From Geosiphon pyriformis (taxonomy: Eukaryota; Glomeromycota; Glomeromycetes; Archaeosporales; Geosiphonaceae): a DNA stretch of 64,000 nucleotides. Position numbers and translations under genes: made by a program. The DNA lies in assembly GCA_016748015.1 (NCBI GenBank), contig JAAOMT010000777.1, forward strand, positions 477,393 through 541,392. Reading direction: 5' to 3'. This document shows, in pieces, positions 34,901 to 46,420 of the stretch; the first letter of the stretch is position 1; every line of letters starts with the position of its first letter. The notes under the pieces were generated by a model, which saw nothing but the letters and a program-made list of their open reading frames with translations, did no database searches and had not been told where the DNA came from.

Positions 34901-37900
34901 TCAGCCTATTCGCGTAAAAGAGCATATAGATCAAACAACTAGATAAAACTAAATTTTGATAATGAATGAGCATTGATCGAACTCACGTCCATATTGATAC
35001 CATCTGGATTCTGCGACTTCAGTCGTGCACTGTGACATTCAATAATAAAGTTAATATGTATTCAAAAAATAATAAAATTGAAATATAAGAGGGAAGTTTA
35101 ATACTTTTGCTTTGATTGTGACAATTTATAAATATAATCACGCATCGCCGCCAAAATTTCTTCGTCTTCACTCGTCATCCCGAGGGTTCGCAACTTTACT
35201 AAAGCCTGTTCATCTCTAAAATCAGAAAATCAAAGAGATTTCGACTTAGGGATTAAATTTGAGTCAAATTAAAGCCGCAATACAAAAGAACTGCTAATAA
35301 CATAAAGCGAGGCATTCATACTCCTCGGAGGTCATCACTTTTTCTACGTTGATTGCTAATGAAGAAGATTTCCGTGATAACATAGCAATGGCAGTCACGG
35401 CTCCGGACGAAATAGTGGCGGCGGACTTGTTACTCTTTCGCTCTTTAGCTTGTTTCCAGAATAAGGACTTATTTGTCGCTTTACCAGCCCATAAAAGGGT
35501 TGCTTCAAACACGGATCGAGACAACTAAGTGGCAAAATATGGAAAAATATGAGCGGCACTAATTGATAATGTTCACAAACTCTGAAATGATGTGATAGAA
35601 AAGTTAATGCAAGAAGATCTAAAACTTCTCAAGAGAATATTGTCAAATATTTATATGAAAATACCGGATCTTTAAGATTCTCCAGCAATTGGATCTCTGA
35701 GATATCTACAACGTCCGCTCGCAAAAAGGGTCTAACTATGGGGTACACAATACACCATACATCTGTCAATGGCAACAATTTGGATGCCGATGATATGAAA
35801 GCTATCGCACCTAATATATATTTCAAAAAAGTATGAATATTGTCGATAGTTGGAGCAATATTTAAGTGTAAAGGCATACCATAACGTATCCATATACCGG
35901 GATGGCAAAGTAATGAAGATATTATCCCTACTAATTCCCAAATCTTCATTTTTTGAAATAATCCTAGCTCAGCGAGGCTTGTAAGTGAATTGAGTACCTT
36001 TTCGACCACAAACTCTTCAAAATCTATATTGAAGTTTTTTACGATAAACACAATTTTTCAATAAGGTGAAAGTCTTAAAAGTATCATAACAATAATACCT
36101 GAAAGCGATTGAATCATCAATGGCAAAATGTATTCTTCCAAACTGCGTCCTCCAACAAAAGTCCCCACCCCAATAATACTTTCGAAAAAAGCGCTGTCCA
36201 TAAAATGAAAAAATTTGTCAAGTTTAATCAGGATTTAATACCATTGGTTGTCATGCACATACCATCTTAGCATCCAATCTCGGTCATTTAAATAAGTTAT
36301 CATATGACTTAATAGAACATCATTAGCCTTCTGGCGTCCAAAGAAAATACAAAGACGTGTGATGTTTGGAAGTAAAGCACGTTTGACAGCACTGTCGAGG
36401 TCGATCAAAAGTGTAATCACTTGTTCTTGAATTATGGATTGTAGCTCGTGAAGATTTGTATCGTAAGATGCCTTGAGAAAATAAAAATTTTATTTTGTAG
36501 ATTTTAATTTACTCCAAGATAATTTTGATGGAGGTGTTTTACCTCGTAAGATCCTTCAAAATCACTATCCGTGTCCAACGACGTCAAGACACCCTGTGAT
36601 TTGAAGCCCTAGGAAAAAAACAAGAGAAATAGTAAGCAAGATAAAAATGTAAATGAGAACAAACGGAAATTAGGTTTAATATTCGTATTGAATTGTAAAA
36701 ACCTGGGTCAATTCTAAAAATTTCAAGGCAGACTCAGCTAAAGTGGAGATACACTGGGCATAAGTCATTCGCACAAGTATCTCAGGATCGCGGGCAAATC
36801 TACGGAGTTTTGGGAGTATATATTCAGGGAAAATTGTGGCGTTTGAAGGTGTTATCTTTTCTACCATGGACAGCTTTGGGAAAATGAGGTTAGGAAAGAA
36901 TTAACAAATTTTAGATTGATCAATTCATTTTTACAGTGTATATTACCAGGAGGGTAAGTGTTTTAACGGTATTTGCTCGAACCAGGCCGTGTTCATCGCC
37001 AAGAAGTGCAATAAGGTAGGGAACCAAACGATCCAACTTAAATTCATCCTCAAGATGCTGTCCGATAGCGAGTAACATGTCCAACGCGTGGAGTTTTGAA
37101 ATAGGGTAGGCTGTGTTTCTTATCGTAGCACAAATCAAACTTAGAAAAATGAGGGCACCACCGTCTTTTGTTTGGGGAAAGGGAAAGTTAACATGAATGA
37201 AAACATAATAAAAATCACGAATACAAGAAGTGGTTTCTTTAGCTCACCAGCAGCTTTTTGTGTTAATCTGTTCCCGGATCTGAGCCTTGGGTCGTAATTT
37301 GGAATGTAGATTTGATCTGCTACAGAGTTCTTTAGAATAAATTTATGTTAACATAGTGAATATGTAAGTTCTAAATAAAAAATATTGCTTAATGATACAA
37401 GTTAGTTACCGTTAAATTGGAACAAGGTTTTTCTTCGATTTGAATCGAAGAAGTATGAATTTCAATTCAAGATTGTAGATCTCAGAAGATATTCTAGCAG
37501 TTAGGATTGAAATACCATTATATGTCCTTGAAGAAAGTTCACCGACTTTTCCATCACGGCCACCAATAAGTTCAAGTCCTCGGTCTGAACCGTCTTCATT
37601 GATACTGTTTTCATCATGATTCACTTCGTCGGGCGTGCTATCAGTATAAAATCCGAGAAAGAAGGCAATTTTATCAAAGTCATGATACACCCGTTCAATT
37701 TTATCATCCGCGTCCGTATTAATAATGGCGTTTGGAACAGTGCTTGGGTCTTTGATATGACTAACAGAGGTGTTAGAATTACTTCTAGGAAAATGATTTT
37801 GTTCAGTGACAGAGCCAATGTATTGGTGAAGAAAAGTGTAAAAATAGGTTGGAAATGCAGTTCCTCTCCTAAAATCATCTTCTGGTTAATATATCAAACC

Positions 37901-39817
37901 AATTCTTTTTAATCCTACTGCAATAAGTTATGAATGCACCCTCACCAATCATTTAAATATTGTTCAGCCGTATTTCGCTTAGAAGGATCTAAACTTATCA
38001 TGTGCTTAACAAGTTGCTTAATCATAAAAGTTGCAGGTTTTTAGAAATTTTTTTTGTAAAAACAATATCAATAAATTTGCCTAAAAAGTTACCCGTATGT
38101 CTGCATCTTCTACTTTATCTAAGTCAGGGCTTGGATCATATTCCCCACTTCTATACTTGAAAAGCTGTGATAGCGAGAAAATTGGTGTACCTTCCAAAAA
38201 TAATTCTGCTATCACACAGCTAGGGATAGCAATCAAAGAGTAATTTATTTGGAATTTTATATTTGAATGTGGACATTGATGAAGAGGGTATTATTAAGAA
38301 ATGAAAAATGATTATCATCGAAGAAAATATAAAAGGGCTCATACCATACCCCAATGAAAAAATATCCATTGCCGGAGTTATCGCACCATCTTTTTCACCA
38401 AACTCAAGTTCGCCCTTTGAAGACATTATGCAGACAAAAAATATTTAATTTAGGATAAGCTTAATGAAATGATCTACAAATGTGTACTTTGTCGCGATCA
38501 AGTACCGCCTTACAAACCTTTCTTCTAGCGATTTCGCTATTAGGTTTATAAAATCTTTCAGGAGCCAAATAACAGGTACGTCGCATTGAAGTATCAAAGA
38601 AAAAAGAAAAATCGGCTGGGTTGTCCTAGAGTAGAAACCTCAATATTATTTTAAAGAAAATAATGAATTAATCAATCTGGGTAAAATAGGATAAAAGAGC
38701 CGACCTCGGGTAAATACGTGGGCTTATATCCAGCAAAATCGGCTAAATAAACCCAATTCCATGAAGTTACAAGTACGTTTTCTGTTTTTATATCGCCGTG
38801 ATAAATCTAAAAAAAATAAGTGATTATTTGAAAAAATGATGAAAAGAAATTTCCACCATCTATATTCTCGGGCAATTTACCCCACGGGTATGGGCATCAT
38901 GTACACCACATAAAATTTGATATGTGATCCACCTTTTCTCGATCAGATTAAGAAAAGGTCGCGTGCTATAATGCAATAAAAACACGCGTTTAGTATGGAA
39001 ACCATATTGGGTGTATGATACAATGTGAATTATCACGGACTTTCCCTAATCGCACCTTATTCTATCGTAGAGACTACTGAAAAAGTACTGTCTTATCAAG
39101 TACCCAGCCTTTTCGGTTTCGAGAATGCGTTGGTAGGCAAAGGCGTTTGGCACTTCAGATAAAGCCTCCCTTTCTTCTGTTGTATTTTTAGAGAGAAAGA
39201 TGAAAAACCAAAAGCGAAAGGAAAAGTATTTATAATTGGAATTTATTCAAACAACGAAATGATTTCATTCAATATTTTTAGTTAACAATTATAAATTTAT
39301 TTTAATATCAAAATAATAGAGAAAAAATCGGTTCAACTAGATTTTCTCAGTAACCTTAATTTTGCAACACACTTCCACAAATACGACACCACCAATAAAG
39401 ATAACCAACCTTCAAGTGATTTGACAATGCTTGAAAGCGATAATTCAGGCTCGGGTTTGATAAAAATTTTTACCACCACAGCGCCTTCTTTATGGCGCCC
39501 ACGAATTGTCTTCATAAAACGAGCACTGCTCAAACTGTTGTTTTTGTTTTACATGGTAATCATGTTATTGGTTTTTAACAGTAGTAAATAAATGAATATT
39601 TTTTACAAATGAAAATGATAGAACCGTTTAAAATATGAATGCATTATAAAAAAGTGAATTGATGATTTCTATAAAAGCCAACCCCTCGAATACTGCCTAA
39701 TCCTGCCGATTTACCCAACTACCTCTTCTCATACTGAATGTCCCCAAGTTCACTAACATAGCTGTCGATACCCGCAGTGGCTATCGAAGCAGCTGTGCTC
39801 GAAATATTGTTTCCCAT
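31980..39817 (-). CDS. VPS15: Vps15/PIK3R4 homologue, regulatory kinase of PI3-kinase complex (multi-exon)
   Basis: Start ATG at 39817 gives [11 protein letters not shown], with Gly2 fit for N-myristoylation as in Vps15. Exon 1 splices in frame to 39525-39410 ([19 protein letters not shown]). The kinase domain follows over about ten short exons: [19 protein letters not shown] near 38800 (catalytic loop HGD rather than HRD), [14 protein letters not shown] near 38735 (DFA rather than DFG), [11 protein letters not shown] near 38570, [11 protein letters not shown] near 38370. Then [16 protein letters not shown] repeats at about 35200-37330 ([42 protein letters not shown]) and C-terminal WD40 repeats at about 32000-33800 ([50 protein letters not shown]). 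The stop is TAG at 31980. Known role: Vps15 binds Vps34 on endosomes and autophagosome precursors. Introns are mostly 50-120 bp GT-AG. Exact junctions near 39180-39400 and 37410 are not settled. Confidence 0.9.
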
Positions 39818-39953
39818 GAGTCGTAGAAAAAGTAACAGAGAGGTGTTGGTGGGGTCGATCGTTTATAAAAAATTGGCTCCAGCTAATTCAGCAAGTATTT
39901 ATGTAAGTGATCAGTAGGCGATCACTGCATAACCAGTAATACAGAATGATAGA

Positions 39954-39986
39954 GTGAATGAATGAATAAATAAATAAATTAATAAA
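39954..39986. repeat. Microsatellite (AATG)n/(AATA)n
   Basis: GAATGAATGAATAAATAAATAAAT in the 360-bp gap between the SYLF gene's stop and the Vps15 start. Apart from it, that gap (39818-40178) holds nothing I can assign; it must contain the Vps15 promoter. Confidence 0.7.
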
Positions 39987-40178
39987 AGAATGACGATAAT
40001 TTTTATTTCTTTGTTAAATACTTTGAAATACTAGCAAGTTTATATTTCATAATCTCTCAAGATTAACAGCTATTTTACTAAAAACGAAATAGGAACTCGG
40101 TTAGAATATTATTTTTAATTTGTAACTATTTATAATGTTCTTCATCAAGAAATATTTTCAACACGTCAAAACTTGGTT

Positions 40179-41056
40179 TTACTCGGCCTTTGCTATCACC
40201 TCAAGCAAGACTTTTGAAGCATCAGTCGGAACTTCAACTTTGCCTGTCAAGATTTCTTCGGCCGAAACTTGTTTTCCATAAAAGTTTTTATTCGCATCTT
40301 TTCTTTCAATGAGAATTGTTCCTTCAACCGAGACACCGGCAAATAAGCCTTTAGATTTGCTGTATGAGTATAAAGCTACTGGAGCTTGTGCCACTGTACC
40401 GTAAACTTCACCTCCGAGACCAACTGGACCGGCAGAAACTGAAAGATTTCCACCAAGAGTAAGATTTTCACCCCTGCTGAATGCCTTAACAGCTTCAGGT
40501 GTATTCAAAATGACCACATAGTCGGTGACATCCGCTCCAACTTGCATACCAAAGCCTAATCCGCCAATACTGATGCACGATGGTGACGACCATCTATCTT
40601 CAAGACGTGCTACCACTAACCCAGAACCAAGGCGTCCTGACCAGAAAAAACCGGCCTTAAGGACGGTGAATATTGCTAACCCTTTAGCTTTTTGAATTAT
40701 TTCCTTTGGAATGTTTTTACCATCGTTTTTTTCAGGATCTTTTGAGAAATTACAAGGGAGATAAAAAATTAATTATTGGAATTTTGAATATTTAGGTTGT
40801 ATAAGTTTGAATGAACATGATGCAATCGAAAATCGTGAAAATATTCACAAAACTATCCTTGTTAATACTTACCGGTGAATGTACTCAAAATATTTGCTGC
40901 TTTATGGACTTCACTGGGAAAATCTGAGGGTAAAGGAGAATTTACATTATTTTCTTGTGCCGATCTTTGAATTTCATTTCCAGCCACAGTAGCGAGACGT
41001 GTAGCTTGACCAACACCGGCTTGGATACTCGATTTGATTTGATTAATTGCTTGCAT
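40179..41056 (-). CDS. SYLF (Ysc84/SH3YL1-type) domain protein
   Basis: Two exons: 41056-40873 and 40738-40179, with a GTAAGT donor and a CAAAAG acceptor; joining gives 247 codons plus stop with the frame kept (Asp codon split by the intron). N-terminus MQAINQIKSSIQAGVGQATR, then KNIPKEIIQKAKGLAIFTVL, FFWSGRLGSGLVVARLED, SSPSCISIGGLGFGMQVGAD and NLSVSAGPVGLGGEVYG, all landmarks of the SYLF domain, and KGLFAGVSVEGTILIER. The family (yeast Ysc84/Lsb3, human SH3YL1) binds phosphoinositides and actin at endocytic sites. No C-terminal SH3 domain is present, so this is a SYLF-only form. It lies upstream of, and in the same direction as, the Vps15 gene. Confidence 0.88.
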
Positions 41057-42321
41057 TGTTGATAGAAATTTTCAAAAAATGTGGTTTGAAGATTAAAAGT
41101 AATTATGATGTAAAAAATTTATTAAACTTTTAATTTTTGAAAGAAAAATTTTATTTCTTTTATTAAAGAGTTGCAAGGTGTTTATTTATATACTCTAAAT
41201 GCCAAGCAACTCGTCTTGGACAAGCTCTGATCCCACATGTCAAAATATACAAACCTCCTTCGTTTCACATTAGGTTTCACACAATCTTACGCAATTTTCA
41301 CGGACTTTTACTATAACCTCGGTTTTCGACCAAATATCACATTCTTTCAGAAGTTTGAAATGGTCATCGTAATTAAGGATCATTATGCGGTAATGTTATG
41401 ATGGAATTAATTTATGTATTATGCGAAGTTATTTAATATATGCTATAGCATAAACTACTTCATGATGATACGAGACAATCGGATTTTTCCTATGTCGATG
41501 AGATCATATTATAACAAAAATATCCAACACTCAATATTTGTTTTATTCATTTATTTTCATGGCATTTGAAAACATCATGGTTATTTAGGGCACAAAGATA
41601 ATTATAATTAAATAAGAATTTCCGATGATCACTATTTTTTTGAATTTCAGATTAAAATTATTTTATCGGGATCTATCGACTAAATCTCCCGCGTGTGATT
41701 CAATCAAAACAGAGAAGGGATGCATCCATAAAACTTTCATTTCGCTGATCGGGATAATTACTCCTAAATAAATCATTCTCTATTAAACATTGGAAATTTG
41801 GCGGTCAACTAAACAACCAGCCAAACCTAAATTTTTAATTTTGATAATTTAAAATAATCAAGTTTAAAACTTTTGACTTAATTTAATACTCAAAAATATT
41901 TTTTAAAAACTTATTATTCTTTTCTAACTTTAATGGTTATGTATTTTTTGTGTCCTAAATTACAAATTTTGCCCCAAATCAAATTATATATATCATTCTT
42001 CTAAAATTAATTCTAATTTTAACCTTAATTTTAGCCATATTCCTATATAATTTAACCCAACATATTCATTACAATATTAAAATTAAAAAATATATATATA
42101 TATATTGTATTACATATTATTTTTATTAAAGATTCAAAGAAAAAATATTAAAAAATCAAAAATTGAGTTTTTTTGTGTAGCATTTTTGAATTACCTTTTT
42201 TGACAAAATTAAAAATCATAGGTATGCTCCCGTGTAACGTCTATTTATCCTACAAGAACAGCTGATTAAATAACTATTCGCTAATAATTTTCATATTTTA
42301 CGCGTAAACTTCTTTCTAAAA
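41057..42321. other. Divergent intergenic region between the SYLF and Clr2-like genes
   Basis: About 1.27 kb with mixed composition and a TA repeat near 42090-42105. It must hold the promoters of both divergent genes. Apart from the TATA-like site at 41183 I see no open frame or repeat that I can name. Confidence 0.5.
41183..41192 (-). promoter_or_regulatory. TATA-like box upstream of the SYLF gene
   Basis: On the minus strand TATATAAATA, about 127 bp before the SYLF start codon. The distance suits a TATA box with a 5' leader of about 100 nt. Support is by motif and position only. Confidence 0.4.
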
Positions 42322-45163
42322 ATGAACGTTACGATTAAAGAAGAAGGAATTACGGTTAATGACTACGACGAAGTTAAGGTTTATCCTGATAATACAACCC
42401 GCGCAGTTGAAGAAGATGGGAGGGTCAACTATTATCGACTAATACAACGTGACGAGCCAAAAGATCAGCTTTGGCGCAAAAAACTCGGAGCAGCACTTGC
42501 GGTCGTAATAGCTGAAATCACAGGCCAAACTGTTGGTTAGTGATCAAGTCTCTGGTTATTACTTATTTTGCTTCAGCTTTTATTAATTCCATCGTTTTTG
42601 AGTTTAGAGACACCCATATTAAGTAAATTCCCCGGAGAATATAAATTATATGAACACCAGACTAGGAAAAATCCTACAGACTCGCTTCGTACAGATTCCT
42701 ATCTCTATGGTAATTAACTTTATGAATTCTTTTATAGTTGGAAAAGTATTAAATGCTATTCCTCCTTAAGGCAGTACACGTTTCAGGTCCCCCAAAGAAT
42801 TTGAGCCTCACCTCATCTGGTTAGCTAAATCTCGACAAAGTCCTTGTGAGTGCAAATATTGCACTGGTGCTAAAACAGTACCCAAAGGTGTCACTGTTAC
42901 AGCGGGTGGTTCAAAGAATACACCAAGCACCTCCCTTGCTACCACAAAAAAAGAAAATGATCAAGTCAACATTAAGAACCCAATTTTTAGGCGTGGTGAG
43001 CTTGTCTGGGTCGATATACGTTCTCTTAGTGACCCCAATTTATGTTCTTTGGCCTCCTTGTTGACAGATAATTCTGGCAAAGAATTTCAACTACAATATT
43101 GGCCATCAGTCGTACATTTACGAAAAGAATCATTCATAGCCGGTAAAAATGGAAGCTTTAAGTCTTATGATCATCTTTTCGTTGTAAGACTCATTGGGTT
43201 GTCCAGAGATGAACAAGTCAATTCGGCTTCTCTTCGACCCTGGCTTTCTCATAAACCACGATTTCAAACCAACATTTTTGATCAAACCACAAACATTAAT
43301 AGAATTCAAAATCATCCACATTCAATCTTGCTCGCTCGTCATTATTTTGATGCCTATGATCGAGCTCTCGAAAAAGTGAGATTAATTGTGTATACATATT
43401 GCCCTATGAAAGATTACAGATACAAAGAGCCTCCGGAACGCTTAGAGACTCTTGAGAAATCAGAGCGGAAGCGTCTTGAAGAACTCGGTACATGCCCTCA
43501 TTTTCACGAGATCGCATTTGGAGCAGAACGAATTATTGAAAGAGATATGCTCCGATTATTACCCAAAACATCATTTTCACCGATGGAGGGCAGCTCTACA
43601 ATGGCCAAGAGGAAATCTCCTTCAAAAGACAATTTCTTCCGAGTAGCAACTATACATAGGCACCCCACCAAAGGTGTCCAATTTACTGGGGACATTTTTG
43701 AATTGAAAGGGTCTATATCTAATGTACAAAAACCCAAGACATTGGAGGATTTTGAATGGGAAATGATGAATACTCCAGAGGAAGAATATACAGTTGATTT
43801 GGGAGATATTGCAGGTCGTTTTTATGCAGAATGGCCTGATTTAGAGGCATCGATGCATGTGAGAAAATTTAAAGCTGAAGGTGAAAGGTTAGCGTTGCTT
43901 GATAAAGATGCGCCGCCGATTATTGAAGAAGAAAAAGAAGCTAGTCTATTAATGGAAAGTCGGTCTATTCCATCAAATAAAACCGGCTCTCAATACGAAC
44001 TTTCCCATAACCATGAAGAACTTCAAGAGCAGAAACGTTTTTTGGTGTCCACTTCTGCCAACAAAAACAAACAGAAAAAACTAAAACTTTCTCATTCTGG
44101 CCAAGATATATCTCCTTCCTTAGAATTATCGAGGAGTCATGGTGAAAGAATGCCCATTTCAACAAAAACTTCCGAAAATCATAGGGCTTATAGAAAATCT
44201 TCACACTCGGCCCTTGTATCACTCCCTTCATCATCTACAAATACTCATAGGAATGGTAGCTGGCGTGGTAAACTTGTTTGGCCTTTAATTGGAACTTCAT
44301 TAGCCGGTGTCCCAGGTTTTATTTTTCAAAATAATCCTGAAGGGATCCAAGCACATGTGTATTGTGGTCCCATTAATTCATTATCAAGGTAGGTTTTATA
44401 TCTTTTAATATAGCTTTAAAACTTTAAAAAAAATCCCATATTCAATCTTTAGAGACATATTCAACCATTTCCCGCTTTCCTTGGTTATATCCGGTATCAC
44501 ACAGCCAAATATATTTCAAAATTTCAGAAATAATCCTTCTGGTGGTGAACTTGTTTGCTTTGTTCCTGATATTAACTATCTAAATGGATCGAACCAGGAA
44601 AACTTTAATACCTTGGCTTGCACTTTAAAGAACCACCAAATCGTAAGTTCATTTTTAATGACTGGAATAAAGGAATAATAAGTTAAGAAAGCGAGTTTTT
44701 TTTGATTTTAAATTAGGCGGCATTTGTCGATGACGAATATCATGGGGTCAACATCCTACTGATATCAGAAGATGGTAAAACGATAACTGGCCTCTGTTAT
44801 TTAAAAAAACCAGTCCAATCAACGGCTTCATCTTCATCGCGATCTTTGGGGTCAAGTCAACAGATTCAAAATCCTTTGAAATGTATTGACTTGACAACCA
44901 AACAAAAAACTATAATTGATGTTCACACCCTACCTGATATTTCCAATCTCATGAGAACCATTGGAGAAAGGTTTAATGTTTCTTTAGACAACAAAACTTG
45001 TCAGCAAGTAAGATTGAGATTTGTCGACCACCAAAAAGAAGCTTGGTACGTAATTGACCAGGGAAGTCCTATTCCAGTCACTCCTCTTGGATCTAAAGAC
45101 CATTATACCAAGTCGATCAAGGACATTCAAGAAAAAGCAATGACGCTAATGGTAACATTATAG
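42322..45163 (+). CDS. Clr2-like transcription-silencing protein (5 exons, 856 codons)
   Basis: Exons 42322-42535, 42608-42709, 42771-44388, 44453-44642 and 44717-45163; every junction is GT-AG and keeps the frame, giving 856 codons plus stop. Start MNVTIKEEGITVNDYDEVKV. Exons 2-3 form the Clr2 N-terminal domain: KFPGEYKLYEHQTRK, RTDSYLYG joined to STRFRSPKEFEPHLIWLAK, then a C-x-C-x2-C cluster (PCECKYCTGAK). Exon 3 continues with FRRGELVWVDIRSL and LQYWPSVVHLRKESF, typical of the second Clr2 domain, then a long Ser/Lys-rich disordered stretch. Exons 4-5 give a compact C-terminal part (SGGELVCFVPDINYLNG, ARLRFVDHQ-like QQVRLRFVDHQKEAWYVID). In fission yeast Clr2 is a subunit of SHREC, a histone deacetylase/remodeller complex that silences heterochromatin; the same role here is inferred from the family. 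Confidence 0.8.
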
Positions 45164-46420
45164 TTCCAGTTTTCAGCCATTAATAATCAAATTAGATAGT
45201 AACTAGTGAGAATATAATCTAGAAATGTTTTTACATGTTTGTTAATATTATAAAAAAACAGGTAATTTTATTATATATGTTGTTTTTTTGTAATTGTTAA
45301 AATATTTCCAAAATGTTGATCACGTTTACCGTATTTCGGATTTTTTGGGAGTTTCGTACTTATAAATTAAACCATTTTCAAAAATAAAATAAAGATTACT
45401 TTTAAATTCCACATTACAGGAATACCATTGTATAATTGAAAGCAATTAAAATCGTCCAAATTCAAATAAAAGACTTCATAGGTTCATAAATTATTACTGT
45501 ACATCGAATTGTGGCTAATGATGACTAATGGTTGTGTTGCTAATTTCGTTTATTTTATTGTTTTTGGTTTACAAATATTAATTCTCTGTACTTACAAACG
45601 CATCTTACGTTCGAAAAAAACGTGTTAGCACATCCTTTCTGCCCACCAAACTTGAAGTCTCTTTCAGAACCTTCCGTCCCTGGCATACTCAAGGAAGAGT
45701 AAGTGCTATACAAACTTTGGGTGGTGTTCCTCTTTATAATGTAGAAAATTTTCTCTCTACTGCTAAAATCTATCGAAATTAATTTCAAGAGATTCAGCCT
45801 CAAAACCCTATGTTAAAGAACAATCATAAAAGTATATTTTTATAAAACATTGTGTATATAAAAATAATATTTTGCATAAAATAAAAGTAAAAATAATATT
45901 TAAAATTTAAAAAAATAAATAAAATATTTTAAATGATTTATTTGTTGTTTTCATATTGATACAAATTTGTTTACAATATAAAGTTTACTATTTTTTATGT
46001 TGTTATTACTAATACTTAATTGTTATATTTTTATAATTATAACCAAAGCAAAAATAAATCTTATTTGTTTTATAGTTTTTTTCAATATTATTATTTTAGA
46101 AATTTTTTTTACAATAAAACAACAAAACAGTATTTTATTAAAGTTTTTTTTTAAATAATAAAAATACAAAACAGTTTTTACTGTTAATAAAACACAATTT
46201 TAATATAATTATTATTATTTGCTTGGCTGTTTAAAAACAATTCAACAATACTATTAATTAAAACAATATTTACAACCAATTGTATAAAGCTTCATTATAA
46301 TAAAAAATAGCAAATTAATAATCTTAACACTTAAACCAATATTTATATTAAAAAAATAAGTTATAATATTACTTATAACTTTAAATATACTAAAGCTATT
46401 CAGCAATTTTTTTTTTTTTT
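45164..46420. other. AT-rich intergenic DNA after the Clr2-like gene
   Basis: The first 200 bp contain the Clr2-like 3' UTR. From about 45840 on it is nearly all A/T. Between lies a short minus-strand open frame (45555-45803). Otherwise nothing that I can assign. Confidence 0.5.
45555..45803 (-). other. Short open frame of 82 codons, possible repeat remnant
   Basis: Minus-strand frame containing MPGTEGSERDFKFGGQKG and FSNVRCVCKYRELIF. Base composition is higher in G+C than the surroundings. No family recognised. It could be a terminal exon, a small gene or a fragment of a dispersed repeat. Confidence 0.25.

Noticed and set aside
42322-42540. Stand-alone 72-codon gene
   Set aside because: A GTTAGT donor at 42536 and TTTAG acceptor at 42607 join it in frame to the Clr2-like domain; it is exon 1 of that gene.
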